From Camellia lanceoleosa (lineage: Eukaryota; Streptophyta; Magnoliopsida; Ericales; Theaceae), in the NCBI GenBank assembly GCA_025200525.1, contig CM045763.1:87758131-87822130 (forward strand): 64,000 nt of DNA, read 5' to 3'. The notes beneath the pieces are model-generated. The model had not been told where the DNA came from. It saw only the letters and a program-made list of their open reading frames with translations, and ran no database searches. Of the stretch, positions 46,765 through 58,152 are shown in pieces. The number at the start of each line of letters is the position of its first letter. The first letter of the stretch is position 1. Position numbers and translations under genes: made by a program.

Positions 46765-48152
46765 ATGGTCACAACTAGATCCATGGCTTCTCACCCCAAA
46801 GTTGCCGATCATCAAGTCGACCTTCCCAATCCAAATAACCTGCCACAGTATTTCACCGAGCTCACCAACAGCATTAACCGCCTGGCCGAGCAAAACCAAG
46901 TCCTGATTAATGCTCTCTCCAAAGAAACCTTCATATGCCTCCTCCACCACCTCCAGATATCCCACCCAACCAAGAACGAGCCCCGAGCCAGACTATCAAG
47001 CAGCCTAATCCACCCAACTTGGAAGGCTTGCAATCCTCTTCTCCAGGTATAAACCTGCCACCCCGGGCCCCACATCCATCGATCCTGACACCAACCCTTG
47101 AAGGAGAGGCTAGCAGCGTCCAGCCCCCGCTGCCTTCCGGTGATGACAACATTCCTCTCTGGGATGCAGAACTCCGAGCCATGAAGCTCCAACTCTAAGG
47201 GGTCATGTAGAATATACAGCATAAATCATCTACCACAGCCAACTCCTCATTTGTTGCCTCCATTATGGACAAACCTTTACCTCCTAAGTTCAAAATGCCC
47301 ACGATTGACTCTTTTGACGGTACAACGGACCTAGTCGATCACTTGGAGACCTACAGAACCCGCATGATCCTCCATGCATTCCCTAATGAAATCATATGTC
47401 GAGCTTTTCCCGTGACACTCAAGGGATCGGCTCGACTCTGGTTTAGTCAACTGCCAGTAGACTCTGTCTCCACTTTCCAACACCTCAGTGACTCCTTTCT
47501 CAGCCATTTCATTGGAGGCCAGCGCCAGGCGTCTAGCAACCCAGCTCCTCAACATCCGTCAGACTGAAGGGAAGTCGCTGTGCAGCTTTGTCACTCGTTT
47601 CAACACCGAAGCCCTGCAGGTGGCGTAAAACGATGACAAGGTCATCTTCACGGCATTCATGGCCGACCTACGATCATCTGATTTCTTTTTCTCCCTTTCA
47701 AAAAACCCGTTGACCTCTATGGCAATCCTTCTTTCCAAAGCCCCAAAATACATGAACGTAGAAGATCCCTAGCCGCTCGCCAAGACCCTACAGCCCAAAA
47801 CCCGACCTCCAGAGAGAAGAGAATGGACTTAGAAACCAAAAACACCTAGTACAATAACCAAACACCTTAGTATACCGACCAACCCCCCCAAGCCGACCGG
47901 TCGGCACTAGCCCGACCGCCCAGCCGGTTCGAATGGTACACACCCCTTAATTCCCCTATGGAATAAGTTCACAATCAGATCCAACGAGACTACCCCTTGA
48001 AATGGCCCCAACCATCACGGTCTCCTTCCAATCAGTGAGACTAGTCCAAATATTGTCGTTTTCACCAGGACCACAGTCATAATACCAAGGAGTGTGTTAA
48101 CCTCAAAGATCAGGTCGAGGGCTTGATACGTCAGGGACGCCTCAGTCGGTTT
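46765..48152 (+). pseudogene. Tat-element gag, broken
   Basis: The reading starts MVTTRSMASHPKVADHQ (46765), shifts to another frame by 46935 (Pro-rich linker), and continues with the retrotransposon Gag core at 47265-47567 (STFQHLSDSFLSHF and GSARLWFSQLP). A shift at about 47515 leads to LATQLLNIRQTEGKSLCSFV, followed by a stop. A variant zinc knuckle (YCRFHQDHSHNTKEC, 48051-48095) ends it. The protein would package the element's RNA. At least two frameshifts and several stops are present. Confidence 0.8.
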
Positions 48153-48447
48153 ACGGAAACCCGCCATCAGCAAAGGCAAAGGATCGAACCCATCAGAAAC
48201 AACTACCGGCGCATTCCTCCCCAGCAACTAGCACAACCTAACCCTAGCCATGATCGCCCTCCACAGCAACCCCAAGCAAGAAGGTAACCCCGCCTCCCTT
48301 GTCGAAGAAATCAGAGTCATAGTCGGTGGGCTTGCTTGTGGAGGTCCATCATGCTCGGCTCAGCGGGCAGAACTTAGAAAAATAAGACAGGGCTCAGACA
48401 AAGAAGTTGCCACATTAGACCGCCCTCCCAAACAGCCCAAGTAGTGG

Positions 48448-48807
48448 ATGGAGCCCATCACCTTTACGGAAGCTGACTGCACAGGCATCCGTTACCCCCA
48501 TGACGACCCCCTCGTCATTTCTGCTCTCCTCTCCAATTACAAAGTCAGACGGGTCCTCATCCACAATGGCAATTCTTCAGACATCATCTTCCTAAATGCC
48601 TTCCGCCAGCTCAAGATCGGGGAAGAAAGTCTGTCTCCTCTCCAAACCCCGTTGGTCGGTTTCACTGGAGACCGGGTGACCTCCATTGGCTCCATTGATC
48701 TTCCCATCACAATCGGCGAATACCCGTGGCAGACCACAAAGTTACTCACCTTCCTTGTTGTCGACTGGCCCTCTTCTTACAATATCATCTTGGCCGCACC
48801 GCCCTAA
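48448..48807 (+). pseudogene. Tat-element aspartic protease, inactive
   Basis: This 119-codon frame matches the retropepsin-like domain that cuts the polyprotein. The catalytic block reads VRRVLIHNGNSSDIIF, where VRRVLVDNGSSADILF is typical, so the catalytic Asp is His here. The second half keeps YNIIL before a frameshift at about 48790. Confidence 0.75.
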
Positions 48808-50084
48808 ATGCCTTCCAAGCTATCATATCCACTTTCCATCTTGCCATCAATTTCCCCACCGATCTTGGAGTCGGCACAGTGAGGGGAGAGCAGACCGTGG
48901 CCAGAGAGTGTTATGTTGCCTCACTTAAAGAAGTCAAGCTTAAGGAGGCTATGATCATTGAAGGACTCGACGTCAAAGACGAGTACGAGCTGGTCAGAGG
49001 GGAACCAGTGGAAGAGCTTGTCGAGGTTTTCATCGATCCCACCAACTCGACAAAAACTGCCAAGATCGGTAGCCAACTATCCTCCTAGGCCAAGGCCGAT
49101 CTCACCGCCCTTCTAATTGAGCACAACAACGTATTTGCCTGGACCCACTCCGACATGCCAGGTATTGACCCCTTCTTCATCACCCACCGTCTTAGCATTG
49201 AGCCCCATTTCTGACCCATCCGCCAGAAGCAGCGTATCTTTCACCCGGAGCGCAATAACCTTATTGCTTTTGAAGTAGATAAGCTCCTTGAGGCACAATT
49301 TATCACAAATGTGGACTACCCCAGATGGTTGTCGAATGTGGTTTTGGTTCGTAAAAACAATGGTAAATGGCGACTTTGTGTCGACTACTCCGACCTCAAC
49401 CGAGCTTGCCCCAAAGACAGCTATCCCCTTCATCGCATAGATCTGCTGGTTGACGCCACGGCTGGCCATCAAATGCTCAGTTTCATGGATGCCTTCTCTG
49501 GATACAACCAAATTCTAATGCACCTGTCTGACCAAGAACACACCTCCTTCATCACCGACCGGGGAACCTATCATTACCGTGTGATGCCATTTGGGTTGAA
49601 AAATGCTGGAGCCACTTACCAACAGTTGGTCAATGCTGTCTTTCATCACCAGATAGGCCGGAACATGGAAGTATATGTCGACGACATGCTAGTCAAGAGC
49701 AAGCTCTCCACTGATCATCTGGCCGACCTGCGAGAGACCTTCACCATCCTACGAAAGTATCAAATGAAGCTCAATCCAGAGAAATGCGCCTTTGGCGTAG
49801 GATCTGGAAAGTTCTTGGATTTCATGGTCAGTCAGCGGGGCATCGAAGCTAACCCCGAAAAGATCAAGGCCTTAATTGAAATGCAGTCATCCAGAACGGT
49901 TAAAGAGGTTCAGAGGCTTACTGGCCGAGTTGCCGCCCTCAACCGCTTTATTTCCCGCGCAACAGACAAGTGCCTCCCCTTCTTTAAAGTTCTTCGGCAA
50001 ATTTTTGAGTGGACGACAGAATCTGAAGAGGTATTTCAGCAGTTGAAACAGTGCATGGCCAACCCTCCTTACTTTCTTAGGTAA
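48808..50084 (+). pseudogene. Tat-element reverse transcriptase
   Basis: After a shift at 48800 the frame runs to 50084 with stops at about 49087 and 49212. It includes WLSNVVLVRKNNGKWRLCVD, FMDAFSGYNQI, the MPFGLKNAGATYQ block and the catalytic YVDDMLVK at about 49672-49695, so the active-site Asp pair is intact. The thumb/connection (FEWTTESEEVFQQLK) ends at a frameshift near 50080. This is the best preserved domain of the element. Confidence 0.88.
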
Positions 50085-50085
50085 T

Positions 50086-50530
50086 CACAGGCGAATCCCT
50101 CTTCCTCTATTTAGCCGTGTCAAACACCGCAGTCAGTGCAGCACTCATCAGGAAAGATAGCTCTGTCCAATGACCGGTCTACTACATCAGTCGGGCTCTC
50201 AGAGGCGCGGAACAAAATTACCCATTGTTAGAAAAAATGTCCTTGGCCTTGGTCACCGCCTCCAGACGACTCCGTCCTTACTTCCAAGCCCATTCCATAG
50301 TGGTCCTCACTGATCAACCATTGAAGAAGATAATGCAACAACCAGAGCTTTTCGGCAGACTTATGCAATGGTCGATCAAGCTCAGCCAATTTGACATCTC
50401 CTACTGGCCTCGAACGACGATTAAAGGGCAGGCTGTTGCCGATTTCATCTTGGAATTCACTAATCCCACTCCAACCACAGCTCCTCTGCCCCCGCTACCC
50501 CCTACCGAGCCAGAAGACCCCTACTCTTAG
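50086..50530 (+). pseudogene. Tat-element RNase H (Ty3 type)
   Basis: In the next frame SLFLYLAVSNTAVSAALIRK, YYISRALRGAEQNYPLLEK, VVLTDQPLKKIMQQPE and GRLMQWSIKLSQFDISYWPR match the RNase H that follows RT in Ty3/gypsy elements. One in-frame stop occurs near 50171. Confidence 0.82.
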
Positions 50531-50539
50531 ACCCTCAAC

Positions 50540-50965
50540 GTCGACAATCATCTCGCAAAGAAGGCAGTGGGGCTAGTCTTATCCTCACTGCCCTTGAGGG
50601 TGGTTATTTCAAATGTGCTCTCCGCTTCTTGTTCAACGCAAGCAATAATGAGGTTGAATATGAAGCATTGATCGCAGGTCTTCGCCTCGCTAGAGACATT
50701 GGTGTCAGCTACATCCAAGTGTTCAGCGATTCCCAGCTCATTGTCGGACAAATCACGGGAGAATTTGATGCCAAGGAAGACACAATGTGGGCTTATAGGG
50801 ATATTGCACTCCCTCTCGCTTGCCTCTTCAATAATTTCCACATCAAGCACATCCCTTGGACGGAAAACTCCAAAGCAGATGAAATGGCTCAATTAGCTTT
50901 GGTAGACCAGTCAGACCTCAGCCATAGTGTCCGCCTTGAGTACCTGGCCCACCCTGTCATTTCCC
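50540..50965 (+). pseudogene. Second (archaeal-type) RNase H of the Tat lineage
   Basis: NNEVEYEALIAGLRLARDIG, VFSDSQLIVGQITGEF and HIPWTENSKADEMAQLAL match the additional RNase H domain found between pol RNase H and integrase in Tat-lineage elements. It supports the lineage call. The N-terminal strand is frameshifted near 50560. Confidence 0.8.
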
Positions 50966-51099
50966 CAACTCAGCAGCAAGTCTACTTCATCCAAAATGAA
51001 CCTATTCCATGGGCGGCCGACATCTTTTTATTTCTGACAACGGGGGAACGGGCCCGGTCGTCCAACTACATTCTTGTCAGCGGCCTTTTGTACAAACGC

Positions 51100-52211
51100 G
51101 GTTTTCACGCCCATACTTGCGATGCCTCAATCCTGCTCAAGCAACCTACGTCATAAAGGAAGTCCATGAGGGTATCTGTGGTAATCATTCGGGCGCCCGA
51201 GCCCTAGCCCACAAAATACTTCGCACTAGTTATTTCTGGCCTACTCTCAATCAAGATGCGATAGACTTCGTGCTCAAATGTGATAAGTGCCAGCGTTTTG
51301 CCAACATCCCCCATGCTCCTCCCACAGAATTGATCACACTTTGTAGTCCTTACCCATTCGCCAAATGGGAGATCGACCTAGTTGGCCCATTGCCCATTGG
51401 CCGAGGCCAAACCAAATTCACCATTGTCGCCATTAATTACTTCACTAAATAGGTAGCGGCAGAACCCCTTGCCACAATTACCGAGCGGAACACAACTAGA
51501 TTCATCTGGCAGTCAATCGTATGCAGATTTGGCATCCCTCAAGCCATCGTCTCCGACAACGGCAAACAATTCGACAATGCCAAGTTCAGGAAATTCTATG
51601 TAGAACTTCAAATCCAGCCATGTTTCTCTTCCCCAGGTCATCCCCAAGCCAATGGCCAAGTTGAGGTTACCAACCGTTCTCTTCTCAAGATCATCAAAAC
51701 TAAGCTGGAAGCTGCTAAGGGACTTTGGGCTGAGGAATTACTGAATATACTCTGGGCCTACAGCACTACCGCTCGAACCCCTACTGGGGAGACCCCTTTT
51801 CGCTTACCATACGGCGCTGAGGCGGTCATCTTAGTGGAAATCGGTCTGCCTACCCCAAGAATTCTACATCCGAATCCAGAACTAATTGAGGAGCTACGTC
51901 GGGCAGACCTAGACCTAATCGAAGAGCTCAGAGAAACCACTGCTGTCAGACGGGCCTCATACCAACAGAAAATGAGAACACATTACAACCGCAAAGTCTG
52001 ACTGAGGGAGTTCGCCGTGGGGGACCTTGTTTTGCGTGAAGTAATCGTTGCCACCAAAAATCCTACTGAGGGCAAACTGGCAGCCAAGTGGGAAGGACCT
52101 TATGTTGTTAAAGCCAGACCTCGTCCGAGCACTTACCGACTTCAGGACATAGAAGGCCGAGACCTTCCCCATCTGTGGAATGCCGAACACTTAAAGCGTT
52201 ATTTTCAATAA
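51100..52211 (+). pseudogene. Tat-element integrase, with stops
   Basis: The zinc-binding HHCC part (VHEGICGNH...KCDKCQ) is followed by the catalytic core with Asp in KWEIDLVGPL, Asp in IVSDNGKQF and Glu in NGQVEVTNRSLL, all three present. The C-terminal part ends LPHLWNAEHLKRYFQ at 52211. In-frame stops lie at 51450 and about 51999. No chromodomain is seen, as expected for Tat. Confidence 0.87.
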
Positions 52212-52379
52212 ATCCCTATTCTTGTATTAATCAGTTATTGTATTTTCCTTTTTGGCAATCTACACACTTCAATGTTCTTCTTCTTCTCTCACATGATATA
52301 AATTTCTGATCAAATGGGCTACACTTTACACGACAATAATCTTATATCTCAATTATCTGTGTGGTACCTCAATAACGTC

Positions 52380-52800
52380 TTGATTGCAGCACTCAGTTAT
52401 AAGTCTCAGCCAGATTGAGCATGAAGAGCTCAGCCAGACTGAGTCACTTCAAGCCTCAGCCAGACTGAGCATGAAGAGCTCAGCCAGACTGAGTCACTTA
52501 TAGCCTCAGCCAGATTGAGCATGAAGAGCTCAGCCAGACTGAGTCACTTAAAGCCTTAGCCAGACTGAGCATGAAGAGCTCAGCCAGACTAAGTTTTTTA
52601 AAGCCTCAGCCAGACTGAGCGTGAAGAGCCTCAGCCAGATTGAGCATGAACAGCCTCAGCCAGATTGAGCATGACAAGCCTCAGCCAGACTGAGCATGAA
52701 GAGCTCAGCTAGACTGAGTCTCTTAAAGCCTTAGCTAGACTGAGCATGAAGAGCTCAGCCAGACTGAGTTACTTGAAGAGATAGCCCGACCGAGTTAATC
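52380..52800. repeat. Tandem repeat array A (~56 bp unit) after pol
   Basis: About seven to eight imperfect copies built from CAGCCAGACTGAGCATGAAG and AGCTCAGCCAGACTGAGTCA. It lies in the region between integrase and the 3' LTR. Confidence 0.9.
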
Positions 52801-53396
52801 ATGGCTCAACTCGAACTGAGCACGAATGAAGCGCTCGGCTAAGGCCATTCTTGCAACTTCATGATTGTGGCATAGTTGCCATACTTAGTCAAATTCCAGG
52901 TCTATGTTTTTACGCCTCTTAACACTCTTTACTTTTTTAACTTTCATTTCCCAACCCAACCTTTCATTTGTCAACACCCTTACAATGTGATTTAAAACTT
53001 CACTTTTTGGGACCCTTGCAAACCAGACTGACTCCCTTTTGGGTCGTGATTTGAAACTTCAAATTTTTTGACATTCTCACATTTTAAACTCCACTCTGCA
53101 TTGTGGTTTTCTTACAAGTCAGACTGTTCGACTACTTCTCAATTTTCAATGTGATTTATACAGAAACCTTATTTGAATAACCATTCTCATTCTTCTCAAA
53201 TTTGCAAAAATAAAGGCCACAGTGTGACAAACACAACTCAGAATTTTATTTATTCACAAACTTATACATAAGTTTACTGCAAAAATTACAATCTCAAAAA
53301 AAAAAAAAAAAAAAAAACAAAAAAACAAACAACAACAACACTCAAAACACCAAGAAAAATTCCATTTATAAGCAAAGTGCCAAAATTTACATTTCA
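52801..53396. other. Non-coding 3' region of the Tat element
   Basis: AT-rich sequence with a poly-A run at 53297-53318 and no recognised coding feature. Confidence 0.6.
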
Positions 53397-54110
53397 TCAA
53401 TCTTCCTCGCTCAAGGCAAGGTCTTCTTCGTTCACACCTTCGTCTAAAGGGGTCTGGGCCACGTCGTCTTCCTCTGTTCTAACAGTATTGAAGTCCAAGT
53501 CTGGAAACAGCTCTTTGCTTTGCGTTTGAACATCTTCCAGCCGCTGTCTCAGAATTCGGCCATATCATATTTGTAGAAGTCTGACCGCTGGAAGCTCTGG
53601 ATCACTTCTTCTTCACTCCTGCTCCTAACGGGCCCCCTGCACCCTCTCTTGCTGGGTTACGGCGATCGTGGCATCGATAGCCATCTGGAAGTCAAGAGAC
53701 CCTTGAATCGCTTTCTACTGCTGCGACGCATAAGTCGAAGTATGCTGCCCTCTCAGAGGCTGACTTGGTTTTTTCTTCCTCCAACTCCTTCTTCAGCCCC
53801 GCCTTCTCTGCCGCTACCTTGGGGCGCTCGTCTGCCAGATCTCGCTCCAACTTAGCGATCTTCAGGTCTGTTTCTTCCTTTTGTTTAACCCACTGAGCGC
53901 GCAGATCTTCATTGTTGGTCATGGCCTCTTCAAACCGATCGTTGGCGACAGTGTAAGCTTTTTGGGCATCTTCCAGTTTTTTCTACTCGCCAACCAGTTG
54001 AAACTCGAGCGACACCACCTTGCGGCGTTCCGCCTCCAGCTCTAACTTGGTCGCGAGCAGCTCAGCATTGGCTTGATCGGCTGAATAGCCCTACACCATC
54101 GCCAACACTT
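53397..54110 (-). pseudogene. Antisense ORF of the Tat element (coiled-coil protein), broken
   Basis: Read on the minus strand, one frame gives a long heptad-rich coiled coil (ANAELLATKLELEAERRK, then KLEDAQKAYTVANDRFEEAM, then KIAKLERDLADERPK and GLKKELEEEKTKSASERAAY). A shifted frame then gives a C-terminal acidic tail (KELFPDLDFNTVRTEEDDV ... EEDLALSEED) ending at 53397. Two in-frame stops (about 54090 and 53980) and a frameshift near 53690 disable it. Some Tat-lineage elements are known to carry an antisense ORF 3' of pol, and its position and orientation match. Its function is unknown. Confidence 0.65.
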
Positions 54111-54194
54111 CCATCTTCTTGGCCTTCTGGGCCTCTTCCAGCCCCCTCGCGTACACGCTCCGCGCGGTCTTCCTCCATCCAGCAGTTTCTCTCT

Positions 54195-54920
54195 TCAATG
54201 GTTGGCTCTCCTCATGGTTGGTCCCTCCACTCGGCCACCCTTCATGCTCGGCTCTCTTCATGGTCGGTCCTTCAACTCGGCCACCCTTCGTGGTCGGCCC
54301 TCCTCATGGTTGGTCCTTCCACTCGGCCACCCTTCATGTTCGGCCCTCCTTATGGTCGGCCCCATCACTCGGTCACCTACGCGGTCAGCCTTCCTCAAGA
54401 TTGGTCCCTCCTCTCGGCCACTCTTCACGGTCGACTCTCCTCATGGTCGGTCCCTCCACTCGGCCACCCTTCGCGGTTGGCCCTTTTCATGGTCGGTCCT
54501 TCCACTCAGCCACCCTTCCTGCTCGGCCTTCCTCATGGTCGGTCCCTCCATTCGGCCACCCTTCATGGTTGGCCGCACCACTCGGTCACCTGCATGGTCG
54601 GCCTTCCTCACGGTCGGCCCTCCTTACGGTCGGTCCCTCCACTCGGCCACTCTTCGCGGTCTTCTCTCTTCATGGCCAGTCCCTCCACTCAGCCACCCTT
54701 CATGCTCGGTCCTCCTCATGGTCGGCCCCACCACTTGGTCACCTGCGCGGTCGGCCTTTCTCATGGTCGACCTCACCACTAGTTCACCTGTGCGGTCAGC
54801 CTTTCTCACGGTCGGTCCCTCAACTCGGCCACTTTTCACGGTCGGCCCTCCTCACGGTCGGTCCCTCCACTCGACCACCCTTCGCGGTAGGCCCTCCTTA
54901 TGGTTGGTCACCCCTCTCGG
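54195..54920. repeat. Tandem repeat array B before the 3' LTR
   Basis: At least a dozen imperfect copies of about 55-60 bp built from GGTCGGTCCCTCCACTCGGCC and TCATGGTCGGCCC. All three plus frames are nearly open because of the repeat, giving spurious long ORFs (such as 54119-54985). Confidence 0.9.
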
Positions 54921-54995
54921 TCGATCTTCACCCTGCCGGTCTCTCACAATCCTCATTTTCTTCATTATTCCCTTCATTGGACTAAAGCTGCACTT

Positions 54996-55009
54996 GGGAA
55001 TGGGGGACT
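54996..55009 (+). other. Polypurine tract of the Tat element
   Basis: TGGGAATGGGGGAC lies just upstream of the 3' LTR start. Confidence 0.7.
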
Positions 55010-55011
55010 AC

Positions 55012-55570
55012 TGACATGGGTAAGCCCATAAAGATTATAGCCTACCATTTAGGGCCCAATACATAACTCAAATACTAAAGCCCAGCATTGCTGTAGCCCC
55101 ACGTAGCAATAAGAACCAATGACATCAAGACACATGGCAAGAGAAGGGCAAGCCACATAAGCAGACAAAGATTTGCAAAGTTATTGCCATTGCACATCGC
55201 CATTAATAAAGCCCCTTACAGCATTTATTGCGATAACCCCTCTCCGTCGGGACAGAACGCCTTCACCATGAACAAGGTAAGCTAGAGCATAGACTTTCGG
55301 CCAAAGTGATAGGTCGGAAGGGACAACGAAATGATTACCATAGAATATAAGCAGACGTCGAAGATAAGAAGAAGGTTAAGCTTTCTAACTCTAATCTATC
55401 TTTACATTCCACCTCTCTCTCTAACTTGCTCGTTGGAGGGTTCGTTGGGGGACTCGCTGTTCCCCGTTGAACTCTTGTGTAGGTTCCTCTGTGGGCTTGG
55501 TCACTTGGACACCAGTTTGGGAAGCGTGGATCAGTCCGACCCGTTCTGTTTAGAACTCGTAGTGTTATCA
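55012..55570 (+). repeat. 3' LTR of the Tat element
   Basis: Starts TGACATGGGTAAG and ends AGTGTTATCA, followed by the TSD ATATA. Confidence 0.93.
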
Positions 55571-55573
55571 ATA

Positions 55574-56040
55574 TAATTGTTTGAGATGTGCTATATAAAT
55601 ATACTTTTTGATTTTTTAGTTAAAAAAATATATAAAAAAGAAAATGTATATTTAGGATATTTTTTTGACTTTTTACCAAAAGATGTGTAATAAAATATTG
55701 TAGTAAAATCAAAATGATAATTTTATCTTTTTGACTTTTTGACTTTTAATTTTTTGACTTTTTGAGTAGTTAAATTCAAAAGACAAAATAATAGTTTTGC
55801 CCTAGTGACTTTCCCCACAAACTACCTTTAAATAGTATAAATTTTTTAGATTTTAAAATTTTTTATTTATTTATCCCAAACAAGGCTTAGGACTCAATTA
55901 CCTAGTCGACCAAGTTTGGGAACTTCAAAATAATCCATCTTTTTATCTTTTTTCCATTACATCACCTCTCTACTTTTCTGCACATACTTTCGTAAAAAAA
56001 TAAAAAGTACACTTATTTAGGTCATCCCAAACAATCCTTA
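55574..56040. mobile_element. Two MITEs (TTGTTTGGGATG family) next to the Tat element
   Basis: The first runs from ATTGTTTGAGATG to CCCAAACAAGGC (about 55574-55888). The second runs from CCAAGTTTGGGA to CATCCCAAACAATCC (about 55911-56037). Between them is TAGGACTCAATTACCTAGTC, the pre-insertion sequence also present in copy 1 at about 41838. Confidence 0.65.
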
Positions 56041-56425
56041 AAATATCTCAATTATGGTGTTGGCCATGGCCACACTTCAACCATTCATTCTCTTTCACAT
56101 AATTTATTAGCTCAAGGTCATGTCACGTCGATCCTCACAATTTGTGTAATTATTTTTTTAAGTGAAAATGATTAGGGAATGACTATAGTACACATCTTTT
56201 AAAAGGTATGTATTATATGCACATTATAATTATTTTATTTTATATTTTTTGAGTTATCATTTAAAAAAAAAAATCATAATCAAATATCTCAAAATAATAT
56301 CATAACTAAAAAAAATTAATTATAATTAAAAAAAATAATGTAAATAAAATTACATATGATTCACGATGTGGATAATAAAATTCTCATATATGATTATCAC
56401 TATGTACTACTTGTGTTTGGTAATA

Positions 56426-56700
56426 TACACGGCAGGAAAATTGGCTTTCACCAGCGTTTAAAAAACGTCCCTAAAGCTATCAAAAATATCGACAAAACAT
56501 GTACCAGCGTTTTAAAATTACGTCGAGGACATGGCCGTCACTATAACTTAGCAACGTTTTATAAACACCGTACAATATCTTTTGTGGCGTTTTTTTAAAC
56601 GCGAGCATAAAAGTTACCCTGCCTACAAATGATGTCATACTAACTTATAGTGACGTTTTTATTAAAACATTGCTAAAAGCCTTTTTTTTAAAATAAAAAA
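56426..56700 (+). mobile_element. CACTA-like terminal region
   Basis: CACGGCAGGAAAATTGGC at about 56428 resembles the eudicot end CACTACAGGAAAATTGGC. It is followed by repeated AACGT/ACGTT subterminal words (AGCGTTTAAAAAACGTC, GCAACGTTTTATAAACACCG, GTGACGTTTTTATTAAAAC). The other end was not found before the solo LTR at 58153. Confidence 0.5.
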
Positions 56701-58152
56701 ATATCTGTACCTAACCAGAATTTTTTCCACATAAATTTACAATAAAACAACAAAATCTAATCAAAATATGAATTCCTTCCTCCAAAAAAGAAATAATAAA
56801 AAAAACCCAACAAAAGCAAAATTCAAATTACACAATTCATAATAACTCAAACATTTGATCACCTTTTAACATTCAAAATAAATTGGAACCAATGACGCCA
56901 TAAATATTTTTACAAAAAAACAAATTTGACCAATAGAAATTTATGACATAACAAAAAATTAAAAATATTTACAGACATGAGCAGATCATGACACACTACT
57001 ACTTCATGACATTAAGTTCACTTTCTACCATGGCTGCTAAGGTGATACTCCAAATGCTTGCACTTAAAACAAAAATAAGACATCTATGAGAATTGAACAA
57101 GTTGTTTGGATATAATAAAAACATTATTAGACATTATCAATATGAACAATATACATTAACAAATTACTCAAAAGTAATTATAAGTAATTAACTGTAACAA
57201 ACTAATGAGGGCAATGTTATGGAACAAACGTGATAATGACAGAAAGAGCACTAGTAGCAATCATGAAGAAACCAAATAAATAATTAAATAAAATTCAAAA
57301 GGCACTAAGATAATTGAGAGTAAGAAATAAATCTAGTATGTATTTATTGCACAAAAAAAGTTTATACACATACCAAATGCAACTTCAACTGCCGTTTGCA
57401 TGGTTCCTACAATGCAGCCATTAGTAATCATACTCATACATATACTTCAGAGATTAGCATGAAGAATCCTATCCCACAATGATGGTTTCAACCAATTCCA
57501 ATTCACAAATTATTTGGAAATTCATAGATGGACTTTCTTTCTTATTAAGTCCATATTTGGCCTTTTTGAAACTAAATATATGCTTCTCTCCCCCTTTTTT
57601 TTTTTCACTTCGTTTTTCTCCCTCCTATTTTGTACCTTTTCATCTCTATATTCTCTTTTCTCCCTGTTCAACAATAGACCTTTTATCTCTCAAACTCCAT
57701 AACTTTTACTCTTCTCTCTTCTCACACACTCCATAACTTTAACTCTTCTCTCTTCTCACACGCAAAGCAAGTGGCTGCATTATCATTTCAGATATAATAT
57801 TAATCATAAATGGTGGATGAATTGTAATTTCTATTAATCAATCTTTGTCAAGTGCATCAAAGGATTATAATAATAGATCACAACTTATAAGAATACTTGA
57901 GAATTCTAGCTTATAGAATATTAGTTGCCAAATCCCTCTATTAGAACCAGAATCAGATTATTCCAAAGAAGATACATACGCTCTTAACCCCCCTTTAATT
58001 CAGATTTTTCGAACTCACTTACCTAGCAAAACAACTTATTACTGAGTTTTCATGTTGATTGTATGGCCAACTTTTCACTGGAATTTATTGCAAAGTTGGT
58101 AACCCTTCCAATGATAATATAATATAAAGGCTGCCGGATCTAATATAGAATT
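56701..58152. other. Intergenic DNA (possible CACTA interior), no gene recognised
   Basis: AT-rich, with short open frames in T-rich text (57479-57736). No protein motif is recognised. Confidence 0.5.

Larger units (their letters stand above)
46103..55570 (+). mobile_element. Ty3/gypsy LTR retrotransposon, Tat lineage, full length but dead
   Basis: Two LTRs of about 556-559 bp, TG..CA ends and the TSD ATATA (46098-46102 and 55571-55575) bound a 9.5-kb element. The order PBS, gag, protease, reverse transcriptase, RNase H, a second RNase H, integrase, a repeat-rich 3' region with an antisense ORF, and polypurine tract fits the Tat lineage of Ty3/gypsy. There are stop codons and frameshifts in every domain. 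The LTRs differ at many positions, so the insertion is not recent. Confidence 0.93.
42528..56420. repeat. Segmental duplication, copy 2
   Basis: Aligns in order with 33325-42250. The last shared block is CACTATGTACTA near 56400. It carries its own set of inserts (42770-42935, 43947-44385, 44553-44940, 45654-45785, 46103-55570 and 55574-56040), all lacking in copy 1. Confidence 0.9.

Noticed and set aside
54119..55014. Long overlapping plus-strand ORFs (190-290 codons) in all three frames
   Set aside because: They run through a tandem array whose unit lacks stops in most frames. The predicted protein is a low-complexity repeat (PSTRPPF, GPPHGRS) with no domain; it is the 3' repeat region of the Tat element.
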